DNA of 64,000 nucleotides from NCBI RefSeq assembly GCF_009711345.1, contig NZ_SMMA01000066.1:125423-189422 (forward strand), in the 5' to 3' direction. The notes beneath the pieces are model-generated. The model did no database searches, was not told the DNA's origin, and saw nothing but the letters and a program-made list of their open reading frames with translations. Made by a program: the position numbers and the translations under genes. This document shows positions 48,678 to 56,808 of the stretch, in pieces. Source of the stretch: Pseudovibrio flavus. GTDB taxonomy: Bacteria > Pseudomonadota > Alphaproteobacteria > Rhizobiales > Stappiaceae. Position 1 is the first letter of the stretch, and every line of letters starts with the position of its first letter.

Positions 48678-49082
48678 CTACTTCTTGGCAGCGACGACTT
48701 CGCCATCTTCCTTGGTAAAGGAACCTATATCACCGTCTAGAAGGTCAAGTACTTTCTCGGAAGGTCGGCAGAGGGCGGTGCCCTTTTCTGTTACCACGAT
48801 TGGGCGGTTCATAAGGATTGGATGCTCGACCATGAAATCGATGAGTTCGTCATCAGACCATTTCTCATTGTCGAGGTCCAAATCATCGTAGGGCGTGCCC
48901 TTGCGGCGCAGAACGTCGCGCACAGAGATACCCATATCCTTGATCAGCTCAACCAGCTTCTCGCGGGAAGGTGGGGTCTTCAAGTACTCGATAACCTCTG
49001 GCTCAACTCCGCTTTGGCGGATCATGGCGAGGGTGTTGCGAGAGGTGCCACATTTAGGATTGTGGTAGATGGTTACTGCCAT
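48678..49082 (-). CDS. arsC: Arsenate reductase, glutaredoxin-dependent
   Basis: A 134-residue ArsC that reduces arsenate to arsenite using glutathione/glutaredoxin. The reactive cysteine is Cys11 in HNPKCGTSRNTLAMI, and the distal RPIVVTEKGTALCRPSEKVLDLL contains the arginines that hold arsenate. It is about the usual length for the family. No ArsR, ArsB or Acr3 gene is near, so it is an isolated arsC. A minus-strand hairpin (ACCGCC-TTT-GGCGGT, 49107-49121) sits in its leader. Confidence 0.93.
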   Translation of the reverse strand: MAVTIYHNPKCGTSRNTLAMIRQSGVEPEVIEYLKTPPSREKLVELIKDMGISVRDVLRRKGTPYDDLDLDNEKWSDDELIDFMVEHPILMNRPIVVTEKGTALCRPSEKVLDLLDGDIGSFTKEDGEVVAAKK

Positions 49083-49158
49083 TTCGTAAGCCTTTTAACC
49101 GCCGAAACCGCCTTTGGCGGTAACGAATGGTGGGAATTTTATCATTTGCGAAAGTGTG

Positions 49159-49180
49159 TATATCGGGAAATGACGATATA
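49159..49180. promoter_or_regulatory. Inverted repeat TATATCG-N8-CGATATA upstream of arsC
   Basis: A perfect 7-bp-arm repeat in the arsC/pirin gap, 77 bases before the arsC start. Position fits an operator for arsC; the regulator is unknown. Confidence 0.35.
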
Positions 49181-49227
49181 TGCAAAGCATTCCTTTTAGG
49201 CGCTGCAGCCTTCGAGCCAGAACGAGA

Positions 49228-49257
49228 AAGAGAGGTGCCGATGGGAGCACCTCTCTT
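49228..49257 (-). terminator. Hairpin terminator after pirin gene
   Basis: AAGAGAGGTGC (49228-49238) and GCACCTCTCTT (49247-49257) form a perfect 11-bp stem; on the minus strand TCTCGTTC follows, on the plus strand GTTGT. Confidence 0.75.
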
Positions 49258-49267
49258 GTTGTATTGT

Positions 49268-49996
49268 CTAGATGAATTCAAAGAGGATGAACTCGGCATT
49301 CTCTCCGTTTCTAAACTCCAAGTCACCTGAATTGTCTATCTGGGCAGCATCTCCCTGACTTAGCTCAGTGCCATTTAAGGAGAGTGTACCGCCTACGATT
49401 TGAACAAACGCGCGCCGGCCTTCTTTGACGGCAAAGTCGATGGACTGACCCTGCTTGAGGTATGCAGCATAGACATCTGTGTCGGAGCGAACATGAAGGC
49501 TGCCGTCTCTTCCGTCATGAGACAGAATAAGTTTCAGCTTGCCATCTTTCTCCTCTGGCTTCGGGTAGAGCTGATCGTATTTTGGCGCTGCATCCTTTTC
49601 ATTAGGTATCAGCCAGATTTGTAGCAGGCGCATCGCTTCGGTTTTGGATGGATTGAACTCGGAGTGTTCTACGCCAGAGCCTGCGCTCATGTACTGAATG
49701 CCACCTGCGCTGACGACGCTACCGTTGCCCATCGAATCACGATGCTCCAGCGCGCCCTCGACAATGTAGGAGAAAATCTCGAAATTCTTATGCGGGTGCA
49801 TCGGGAACCCGCCGCCGCCAGCGATGAAATCATCGTTGATCACGCGAAGGGATTCATAATGGGTGTTCTCAGGAGCGTAGTAACTTCCGAAGCTGAAACT
49901 ATGGGCACTTTTGAGCCAGCCGTGGTCTACATGTCCGCGTGATTGGGAAGGGCGGACTGTTAAAGGGGCGAGTGTTGGGGTTTGAACGGTGGTCAT
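49268..49996 (-). CDS. Pirin family protein (quercetinase-like cupin)
   Basis: A 242-residue bicupin of the pirin/YhhW family; relatives bind Fe(II) and some have quercetin 2,3-dioxygenase activity. Metal-binding motif one is in PMHPHKNFEIFSYIVEGALEHRDSMGN with two His and one Glu, followed by HSEFNPSKTEAMRLLQIWLIP. The N-terminal half carries the ligands, the C-terminal cupin lacks them, as usual. Function in this organism is unknown. It is divergent from the preT promoter region across 486 bases. Confidence 0.93.
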   Translation of the reverse strand: MTTVQTPTLAPLTVRPSQSRGHVDHGWLKSAHSFSFGSYYAPENTHYESLRVINDDFIAGGGGFPMHPHKNFEIFSYIVEGALEHRDSMGNGSVVSAGGIQYMSAGSGVEHSEFNPSKTEAMRLLQIWLIPNEKDAAPKYDQLYPKPEEKDGKLKLILSHDGRDGSLHVRSDTDVYAAYLKQGQSIDFAVKEGRRAFVQIVGGTLSLNGTELSQGDAAQIDNSGDLEFRNGENAEFILFEFI

Positions 49997-50482
49997 TGCT
50001 TCGTCCTTTGAATTCGTTTGCTTGCCATCAAGGTAGGTGGTTTGGCGTATTCAGCAAGACGCTCTCCGGTGACCGCAGTGTTCGCAAATCATGAACAATC
50101 TCAGCACTCTCAAGAATTTCGGTGCCCTAGATGAAAATATCGAAACACAAGTTTTTATGCATTTATAATATGAGTAAATAAGTCCTGTTTGTGTGTTGTT
50201 CGATTGTGAGAAGTCTATAATTTGTAAATCTTTGATTGCGGTGCAATATAAATGCGCACCCAGAGCAAAATATAAGCACACACCGTACTATCTGATCCTT
50301 AAATTGCAATCTGACTTAGTGTTCTTGAACTGAATACATAATATGACTGTATGTCTCATGTTATTTTTTAAGTAAAAATATTTGACTAATTGGTCAAAAA
50401 TTGGCTCAATGAAACTACGTAGAAAGGGCTCGCTAAATGAAGCTCTTCTATTTTCAATTATAAATTTTCTTCCGGAGGGCCT
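49997..50482. other. Regulatory gap before preT, AT-rich
   Basis: I see no coding gene. The part at 50130-50480 is AT-rich. The RutR-type palindrome at 50382-50397 is the notable element. The preT ribosome-binding site is GGAGGGCCT directly before the ATG at 50483. Confidence 0.6.
50382..50397. promoter_or_regulatory. RutR-type operator before preT
   Basis: TTGACTAATTGGTCAA matches the RutR consensus as I recall it (TTGACCA-N2-TGGTCAA) with one mismatch, 86 bases before the preT start. RutR is a TetR-family repressor relieved by uracil or thymine. A regulator gene is not in the window. Conclusion: preTA is probably pyrimidine-responsive. Confidence 0.75.
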
Positions 50483-51841
50483 ATGGCCGATACTTTAACA
50501 GCCGCTGATATTAGAAGCGGGCGCCTCTCGGACGAGGTGCTGAAAGACAACTTTAGCGATCTGCATCCACGCCTTGACCCGCATGAGGCTGCTGTCGAAG
50601 CTGACCGGTGCTATTTTTGCTACGACGCGCCATGTATGACCGCTTGTTCGACCTCGATCGACATTCCTCAGTTCATTCGCCAGATTTCTACCGGTAACCC
50701 GAATGGGGCTGCAAAGACTATCTTCGCGGAGAATATTCTTGGCGGTATGTGCGCTCGGGTTTGTCCGACAGAGACATTGTGTGAAGAAGCCTGCGTTCGC
50801 GAGAAGGCAGAGGGCAAACCGGTGCGGATTGGAGAGCTGCAGCGTTTTGCTACTGACCACTTTATGGAAACCAAAGAGGGTACATCCTTCACTCGCGCTG
50901 CTGAAACTGGCAAGCGCATTGCTGTTGTTGGTGCAGGTCCTGCCGGTCTTTCCTGCGCGCACCGTCTTGCCAGCCACGGCCATCAGATCGACCTGTTCGA
51001 GGCCAAAGGCAAAATGGGCGGGCTGAATGAATATGGTATCGCGGCCTACAAGAGCACCAATGACTTTGCCCAGAAAGAGGTAGAGTGGTTGCTTTCCATC
51101 GGTGGCATCACGGTTCATTCCGGTATGGCGCTTGGTCGTGACCTTTCTCTTGAGCGTTTGCAGGCTGATTATGACGCCGTGTTCCTTTCCATCGGTCTTG
51201 GTGGTGTGAATGCTCTGCGTGCTGAAGGCGAGAATCTTGAGAATGTTGAGGATGCTGTCGATTACATCGAAGACCTTCGTCAGGCCTCTGATCTTTCCAA
51301 GTTGCCTGTTGGCCGTGATGTCGTCGTGATTGGCGGCGGCATGACTGCCGTTGATATTGCCGTTCAGTCCAAACTGCTTGGGGCAGAAAATGTGACTATC
51401 GCTTATCGCCGCGGGCCGGATCAGATGGGCGCGAGTAAGTTTGAGCAGGATTTGGCGCAGACCAACGGTGTTGCGATCAAGTTCTGGAGTAAGCCTTTCG
51501 CCATCAAGGGTGAGGGTGGTCAGGTCTCCGGTATTGAGCTGGAGCGGACAGAGCTTAACGAAAATGGTCGTCTTCTTGCGACTGGCGATATTGAGACAAT
51601 TCCGGCGGACATGGTTTTCAAAGCCGTTGGCCAGACTTTGGTGACGAAAGACATTGCTGCTGAAGGCGAAGGGCTCGCGCTTGAGGGTGATCGCATCAAG
51701 GTTGATGAGCAGCGCAAAACCTCCCTTACAAACGTGTGGGCTGGCGGAGACTGCGTTGCTGGCGGTGAAGATTTGACCGTCGCTGCTGTTGAGGATGGCA
51801 AGGTTGCTGCGGAAGCAATCAACGCTGTCTTAACCGCTTAA
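50483..51841 (+). CDS. preT: NAD-dependent dihydropyrimidine dehydrogenase subunit PreT
   Basis: A 452-residue flavin oxidoreductase subunit that with PreA reduces uracil and thymine using NADH, the first reductive catabolic step. The N-terminal Fer4-type part has CYFCYDAPCMTACSTSIDIPQF and GMCARVCPTETLCEEACV with Fe-S-type cysteines. The FAD motif is AVVGAGPAGLSCAHRLA, the NAD motif VVIGGGMTAVDIAVQ, and the late WAGGDCVAGGEDLTVAAVEDG. preA follows 24 bases after its stop. A RutR-type box lies upstream. Downstream pathway genes (hydantoinase, ureidopropionase) are not in this window. Confidence 0.93.
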   Translation: MADTLTAADIRSGRLSDEVLKDNFSDLHPRLDPHEAAVEADRCYFCYDAPCMTACSTSIDIPQFIRQISTGNPNGAAKTIFAENILGGMCARVCPTETLCEEACVREKAEGKPVRIGELQRFATDHFMETKEGTSFTRAAETGKRIAVVGAGPAGLSCAHRLASHGHQIDLFEAKGKMGGLNEYGIAAYKSTNDFAQKEVEWLLSIGGITVHSGMALGRDLSLERLQADYDAVFLSIGLGGVNALRAEGENLENVEDAVDYIEDLRQASDLSKLPVGRDVVVIGGGMTAVDIAVQSKLLGAENVTIAYRRGPDQMGASKFEQDLAQTNGVAIKFWSKPFAIKGEGGQVSGIELERTELNENGRLLATGDIETIPADMVFKAVGQTLVTKDIAAEGEGLALEGDRIKVDEQRKTSLTNVWAGGDCVAGGEDLTVAAVEDGKVAAEAINAVLTA

Positions 51842-51865
51842 TGCTGATTTGAATTGGAGAGTACT

Positions 51866-53182
51866 ATGGTTGATTTACGATCTGATTTCGTAGGCATTAA
51901 GTCACCTAACCCATTCTGGCTGGCGTCTGCGCCACCAACTGACAAAGCCTATAACGTCGTTCGTGCTTTTGAAGCAGGCTGGGGCGGTGTTGTTTGGAAG
52001 ACGCTTGGCGAAGACCCTGCTGTGGTCAACGTGAATGGTCCGCGATACGGCGCTATTCACGGTAAGGACCGCGAGCTTATCGGCCTCAATAATATTGAGT
52101 TGATTACCGACCGTCCGCTTGAGGTGAACCTTCAGGAGATCAAGCAGGTCAAGCGGGATTGGAAAGATCGTGCGCTCGTCGTGTCCCTCATGGTTCCATG
52201 TGAGGAAGCTAACTGGGAAAGCATTCTCAAGCGGGTCGAGGATACCGAGGCTGACGGTGTTGAGCTGAACTTTGGCTGTCCGCACGGCATGTCCGAGCGT
52301 GGTATGGGCGCAGCTGTTGGTCAGGTGCCAGAATACATCGAGATGGTGACGCGTTGGGCGAAGAAGCACACGCGCATGCCGGTGATTGTGAAGCTGACGC
52401 CAAACATCACTGATGTGCGCAAGCCTGCTCAGGCGGCAAAGCGTGGCGGCGCAGACGCAGTCTCTCTCATCAACACCATCAACTCTATCGTTGGTGTTGA
52501 TCTTGATCTTATGGCTCCGAACCCGACTGTTGGCGGAAAAGGCACTCACGGTGGTTACTGTGGTCCCGCAGTTAAGCCGATTGCGCTTAACATGGTTGCC
52601 GAGATTGCTCGTGATCCTGAGACCTACGGTCTGCCTATCTCCGGTATTGGCGGTGTAACTACATGGCGCGATGCGGCGGAGTTCCTTGCTCTTGGTGCTG
52701 GTAACGTGCAGGTTTGTACGGCTGCCATGACTTACGGCTTCAAGATCGTGCAGGACATGATCGAGGGCTTGAAAGACTGGATGGAGGACAAGGGCTATGA
52801 CAGCATTGATCAGGTAGTGGGCCGTGCTGTGCCAAACGTTACCGACTGGCAGTACCTGAATCTCAACTATGTTGCGAAGGCCAAGATCAATCAGGATCTC
52901 TGCATTGAGTGTGGTCGCTGTCACATCGCGTGTGAGGATACGTCTCACCAAGCGATTACCAATATGGTGGATGGCATTCGAAAGTTCGAGGTGATCGACG
53001 AGGAGTGCGTGGGTTGTAACCTATGTGTGAACGTCTGTCCGGTTCAGGACTGTATCACCATGGAGCAAATGCCGGTTGGCACGATTGATCCGCGCACTGA
53101 TAAGCCTATCAGCGCAGATTACGCAAACTGGACAACGCATCCAAATAATCCAAGCTCTGCAAACTTCGAGCCTGCTGAGTAA
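51866..53182 (+). CDS. preA: NAD-dependent dihydropyrimidine dehydrogenase subunit PreA
   Basis: A 438-residue catalytic subunit. I chose ATG 51866 because GGAGAG lies 6 bases upstream; the frame opens at TTG 51854. The FMN-binding dihydroorotate-dehydrogenase-like barrel starts SDFVGIKSPNPFWLASAPPTDK and carries LNFGCPHGMSERGMGAAVGQ; the C-terminus has two 4Fe-4S clusters, CIECGRCHIACEDTSHQ and CVGCNLCVNVCPVQDC. It pairs with PreT and is followed by a terminator. Confidence 0.95.
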   Translation: MVDLRSDFVGIKSPNPFWLASAPPTDKAYNVVRAFEAGWGGVVWKTLGEDPAVVNVNGPRYGAIHGKDRELIGLNNIELITDRPLEVNLQEIKQVKRDWKDRALVVSLMVPCEEANWESILKRVEDTEADGVELNFGCPHGMSERGMGAAVGQVPEYIEMVTRWAKKHTRMPVIVKLTPNITDVRKPAQAAKRGGADAVSLINTINSIVGVDLDLMAPNPTVGGKGTHGGYCGPAVKPIALNMVAEIARDPETYGLPISGIGGVTTWRDAAEFLALGAGNVQVCTAAMTYGFKIVQDMIEGLKDWMEDKGYDSIDQVVGRAVPNVTDWQYLNLNYVAKAKINQDLCIECGRCHIACEDTSHQAITNMVDGIRKFEVIDEECVGCNLCVNVCPVQDCITMEQMPVGTIDPRTDKPISADYANWTTHPNNPSSANFEPAE

Positions 53183-53215
53183 GCGGAGCTTAAGACCTTG
53201 CAAATACGCGCTGCG

Positions 53216-53241
53216 GGAAACTGCGGCGCGTTTTTTGTTTT
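53216..53241 (+). terminator. Rho-independent terminator after preA
   Basis: ACGCGCTGC (53216-53224) pairs with GCGGCGCGT (53233-53241), one G-T pair, followed by TTTTTTG. Confidence 0.9.
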
Positions 53242-53388
53242 TGCGCTTTAGCTGAACCTGCAAAGCATGCTTCCTATACAAAACCGCGCTTCTTTTGGAG
53301 TAGTTTGATTATATCTTTAGAACCGAGTTTAGCTCTTTCTTCCCATGCTTAACGCCATAGTGCTCCCTTCGATTAGAAGGAGATTTGT

Positions 53389-53937
53389 ATGGCTGGAAGG
53401 GTTGGGTTGGTCTTTTGTTCCGCGATGGGTTTATTGCTCAGCGTTCCTATTCTCGCGGCGAGCGTTTCTTCATCTCATGCGTTCATTCAGGTGCGGATCA
53501 ATACAGAAACCGCAACGGCTTCAATCTCCGGCGGCGAAAGCGGGCCGGGTAAGGTGGATGCCGATACTGGCTCAGTGACTTACTGTTGGACGCTGCCTGT
53601 GAAGGTCTTCACGGAAAAAAGCGACCATAGCGCCGAGGAACTCATGCGTGCCCTTTCTAGCTCCATGCATATTATCGGTGAAGTGGCTTTCAAATCGTCC
53701 CAGTCTATCCCGCTTGATGGTTCTGCTGATTACGATGGAGAGCAGATTTGCTTTGCTGGCACCGGGCTTGGTGCTCCGTCAGATGGAGGGCAATTCCAAG
53801 TGCTGGGTGTCGATATAGATTTGAGCCATGTGAAAGACCCTAATTATGCAAACCTGTCATGGCTTCCGAAGGGGCTTTATGGGGCAAAGCCGATAAAGCA
53901 TAGGACCAAGGGGAACGTGACGATCATTATCGATTAG
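53389..53937 (+). CDS. Secreted protein of unknown function
   Basis: A 182-residue protein with a signal peptide (GLVFCSAMGLLLSVPILAAS). The mature part begins SHAFIQVRINTETATASISGG and includes two cysteines (SVTYCWTLPV and GEQICFAGTG) that may form a disulfide. AGAAGGAG lies before the ATG. No family is recognised. It follows the preA terminator on the same strand, so it is expressed separately, and lies before a bidirectional terminator. A role in pyrimidine use is not indicated by sequence. Confidence 0.72.
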   Translation: MAGRVGLVFCSAMGLLLSVPILAASVSSSHAFIQVRINTETATASISGGESGPGKVDADTGSVTYCWTLPVKVFTEKSDHSAEELMRALSSSMHIIGEVAFKSSQSIPLDGSADYDGEQICFAGTGLGAPSDGGQFQVLGVDIDLSHVKDPNYANLSWLPKGLYGAKPIKHRTKGNVTIIID

Positions 53938-53964
53938 ATGCTCCGTCACGCTGATCAAAGCAAA

Positions 53965-53989
53965 AAAGGCGACCCGCTGGGCCGCCTTT
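53965..53989. terminator. Bidirectional terminator between secreted protein and SBP gene
   Basis: AAAGGCGACCC (53965-53975) and GGGCCGCCTTT (53979-53989) with a 3-nt loop and one mismatch; the minus strand has the stronger T-run and serves the SBP gene. Confidence 0.82.
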
Positions 53990-54011
53990 ACTGGTCTTAA
54001 TGCTGGAAGCG

Positions 54012-55007
54012 TTACTTCAGCATATCTGTGATGACTGTGGTTGTTGCACCCTCAGGCTTTGCGGTGATAACCGGATCGGAGCCGCCAGCCAGCAGAGTTG
54101 CCACTGTGCGCTCGTAAGCTGCCATATCGAGTGTGCCGTCAGAGCCTTCAGTCAGCTTATTGATCTCACCTACCATGCGAACCTGATGCTTTTCTGTCTG
54201 AGCACCAGAGGCGTCATTTTCCAGAATGATATCAGCTGCTTCCTCAGGGTTCTCGCGTGCGTAGTCCCAACCTTTCATGGAAGCGGCGACAAAGCGTGCG
54301 AGCTTGTCTTTCATGCCGTCTTCTTCAAGGGTGCTTTCCAGCACGTAGAGGCCATCTTCCAGTGTCGCAACGCCTTGGTCTTCGTACTTGAAGACAACAA
54401 GGTCTTCAGCCGGAATGCCTGCGTCGATTACCTGCCAGTATTCGTTGTAGGTCATGGTGGAGATGCAGTCGGCCTGCTTTTGCAGAAGTGGGTCTACGTT
54501 GAAGCCCTGCTTGAGAACGGTCACGCCTTCCGCGCCGCCATCTGTTGGAATGCCAAGCTGGCTCATCCAAGACAGGAACGGATATTCGTTACCGAAGAAC
54601 CATACGCCCAGAGTGCGTCCTTTGAAGTCCTCAGGAGAGGTAATGCCGGTTTCTTTGCGGCAGGTCAGCATCATGCCAGAGCGGGCAAATGGTTGGGCGA
54701 TGTTGACCAGCGGAACGCCCTTTTCACGAGAGGCGAGGGCAGATGGCATCCAGTCAATAACAACGTCAGCGCCACCACCGGCAATAACCTGCGGCGGAGC
54801 AATGTCAGGGCCGCCCGGCTTGATGGTTACATCAAGGCCTGCTTCCTCATAAAAACCTTTGTCTTTCGCAACATAGTAGCCTGCAAACTGGCCCTGAGTG
54901 ACCCACTTCAGCTGAAGGGTCAATTCATCAAGTGCCGCCGCCGGAGTTGCAAGACCTGCCCCCACTACGCTGGCAACCAATAGCGTTTTCAGTTTATTGA
55001 TTGTCAT
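54012..55007 (-). CDS. ABC transporter substrate-binding protein, NMT1/ThiY type, probably pyrimidine-related
   Basis: A 331-residue periplasmic binding protein with signal peptide (KLKTLLVASVVGAGLATPAAA) and NMT1/ThiY-like core: LQLKWVTQGQFAGYYVAKDKGFYEEAGLDVTIKPGGPDIAPPQVIAGGGADVVIDW. Family members bind hydroxymethylpyrimidine, thiamin precursors, or pyrimidines. No permease or ATPase gene is adjacent, so the gene is an orphan SBP. Its predicted promoter overlaps a perfect RutR box, and I saw no TPP riboswitch signature in its leader, which favours a pyrimidine substrate. The ribosome-binding site is GAGGAG. Confidence 0.85.
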   Translation of the reverse strand: MTINKLKTLLVASVVGAGLATPAAALDELTLQLKWVTQGQFAGYYVAKDKGFYEEAGLDVTIKPGGPDIAPPQVIAGGGADVVIDWMPSALASREKGVPLVNIAQPFARSGMMLTCRKETGITSPEDFKGRTLGVWFFGNEYPFLSWMSQLGIPTDGGAEGVTVLKQGFNVDPLLQKQADCISTMTYNEYWQVIDAGIPAEDLVVFKYEDQGVATLEDGLYVLESTLEEDGMKDKLARFVAASMKGWDYARENPEEAADIILENDASGAQTEKHQVRMVGEINKLTEGSDGTLDMAAYERTVATLLAGGSDPVITAKPEGATTTVITDMLK

Positions 55008-55563
55008 TCCGTGTACTCTCCTCGTTGTTATTGCGCCGTCCCCTTTGGGCGCTGGAAGGTGTGTGCAAGGAAGTCTCCGGTTGCCAATGCTGATGAAAGC
55101 GCAGTTTTTCTGCTGTCTTTCCCGGCCTTTTATTTTGTCTGGCTTTTGTGTTGGTTGGATCCTGTAAATTCCTTGGCACTTATAAGTTGAGTTTGAAGTA
55201 TAAGTTTAAATTTACCCATATGAATCACTGGGCGTGTAAAGAAACTTTCCCTCTCCAATAAGTTTAGATTAGGTATGCTTGACCATTTGGTCAAGAAATT
55301 ATCTTGCATACTTGATGGGCATTTTGAAAATACTTAAGCCTATGGATATTATAGATATTTTCCTTGGGTTAGTCGGCGCTGCATAGTTCGTTGGCGTTAT
55401 CCTTCGCTTCTGACCAAGGATTATGCGTGGGTGCACCTAGGAAAACTTGGAAAACAGGTCGAAACCTCTGGAAAGAAGGGGTAAGACGAGCGCGAGGGCG
55501 GGCAAAGCCCCTTAATCTGCAGTGATCGTTTTTTGAGTCTCTTCGGGGGGATAGTTTACCTCT
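55008..55563. other. Long leader of the SBP gene plus promoter region; empty of genes
   Basis: I see no gene in 556 bases. The minus-strand SBP transcript would start near 55258 and have a leader of about 250 bases. The right part toward sbcD (55300-55563) shows no clear element besides a ribosome-binding site GGGGGATAG-like before the sbcD ATG. Confidence 0.5.
55266..55294 (-). promoter_or_regulatory. RutR box overlapping a sigma-70 promoter of the SBP gene
   Basis: The minus strand reads TTGACC (-35, 55294-55289), 17 bases, TAATCT (-10, 55271-55266). The palindrome TTGACCATTTGGTCAA (55279-55294) is an exact fit to TTGACCA-N2-TGGTCAA and covers the -35 and spacer, so binding should block transcription. 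Confidence 0.75.
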
Positions 55564-56808
55564 ATGGCAGTTCGCATTCTGCATACGGCAGACTGGCATA
55601 TCGGCCAGACCATCAATGGATGGGACCGCACCTTTGAGCATGCGTTTTTCTTCAAAGAGCTGAAGGAAATCGTGGTGCGCGAGGCGGTTGATGCTGTTTT
55701 GATTTCCGGTGATGTGTTCGACAATCAGAACCCGTCTGCGGAAGGAATGCGCATGCTGTTTCATGCCTTGGCGGATCTGCGTCGGGCAAGGCCCCATCTC
55801 ACTACGGTAATGACAGCGGGTAACCATGACCCAGCTGGGCGCTTGGAAGCGCCGGGTATTCTTCTGGAAGAGATTGGTGTGTCCGCCGTAGGCATGATCC
55901 TGCAAAAAGATGGTGGGCTGGACCTATCTCGCCATTTGGTGCCGCTGAAAAATGCAGAAGGCGTGATTGAGGCTTACTGTCTGGCACTGCCGTTTCCGCG
56001 AGCAAGTGACTTGCCTACGCTGACGGGTGAGAGCGCCAAAGAAGCAGGTTCTCCAATTGTGCGCGCTGTGGCAGACCTTTATCAGCGGGCTGTTAGCGGT
56101 GCGCGTGAGCAGATTGGCGATGCGCCGCTTGTTGCCATGGGCCATCTGCATGTTTCCGGCGGTGATGAGAGCGAAGCTTCCGAGCGACGCATTCTCATCG
56201 GCGGGGAACATGCTGTTCCGGCAACTGTGTTTGACGAGAGCCTCGCTTACGTGGCTCTTGGGCACTTGCACAAGCCGCAGCGTGTTGGGCGCGATACTGT
56301 GCGTTATTCCGGTTCACCATTCCCTCTTTCTGTTAGCGAACTCAATTACAAGCACGGCGTTGATATTATTGAGCTTGATGGCGATAGCTATTCCTATGAG
56401 CGCCACGCCCTTACCCGTCCTGTACCGTTTTATCGGCTGAAGGGAAAAGACGGGCTTCTTGTTGCAGAAGTGGAAGGTGCGCTGGAGGCTCTTGAGCTGG
56501 ACGCCGACCTACCTGTTGAGCAACAGCCTTTCGTGCATGTGGATCTGCGCCGTCAGACATCTGCTCTGGGGCTACGGGCGGAAGTGGATCAAATCCTCTC
56601 TCGTTATCCGGTGCGCGATACTGGTGTTTCCATTGTCAGCGCCAAGGAAGAGGGGCAGGCGGCTCCATCCGAAATTGTCAGTTTGAAGAAATTGGAAGAG
56701 ATAAAACCGTTGGACCTGTTCTACACGGCCTTTGAGAAAGAGCATGGCGAGGGGCCGGAAGCGCGCCACCTTGAGCTCTTTCATAGTGTCCTTGCGGAGA
56801 TCGACTAG
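55564..56808 (+). CDS. sbcD: Exonuclease SbcCD subunit D
   Basis: A 414-residue Mre11-type nuclease subunit that with SbcC cleaves hairpins and processes DNA ends. The metallophosphoesterase motifs are ILHTADWHIGQ (D, H), VDAVLISGDVFDNQ (D), TVMTAGNHDP (N, H), and VALGHLHKPQ (H). The length is normal. The TAG stop overlaps the GTG start of sbcC by one base, so the pair is translationally coupled. Confidence 0.95.
   Translation: MAVRILHTADWHIGQTINGWDRTFEHAFFFKELKEIVVREAVDAVLISGDVFDNQNPSAEGMRMLFHALADLRRARPHLTTVMTAGNHDPAGRLEAPGILLEEIGVSAVGMILQKDGGLDLSRHLVPLKNAEGVIEAYCLALPFPRASDLPTLTGESAKEAGSPIVRAVADLYQRAVSGAREQIGDAPLVAMGHLHVSGGDESEASERRILIGGEHAVPATVFDESLAYVALGHLHKPQRVGRDTVRYSGSPFPLSVSELNYKHGVDIIELDGDSYSYERHALTRPVPFYRLKGKDGLLVAEVEGALEALELDADLPVEQQPFVHVDLRRQTSALGLRAEVDQILSRYPVRDTGVSIVSAKEEGQAAPSEIVSLKKLEEIKPLDLFYTAFEKEHGEGPEARHLELFHSVLAEID

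Noticed and set aside
50051..50281. 76-codon minus-strand frame in the pirin/preT gap
   Set aside because: No ribosome-binding site or domain; composition like noncoding AT-rich DNA.
54012..55007. ThiY (thiamin precursor) assignment of the binding protein
   Set aside because: No TPP riboswitch signature or thi genes are seen nearby, while a RutR box covers the promoter.
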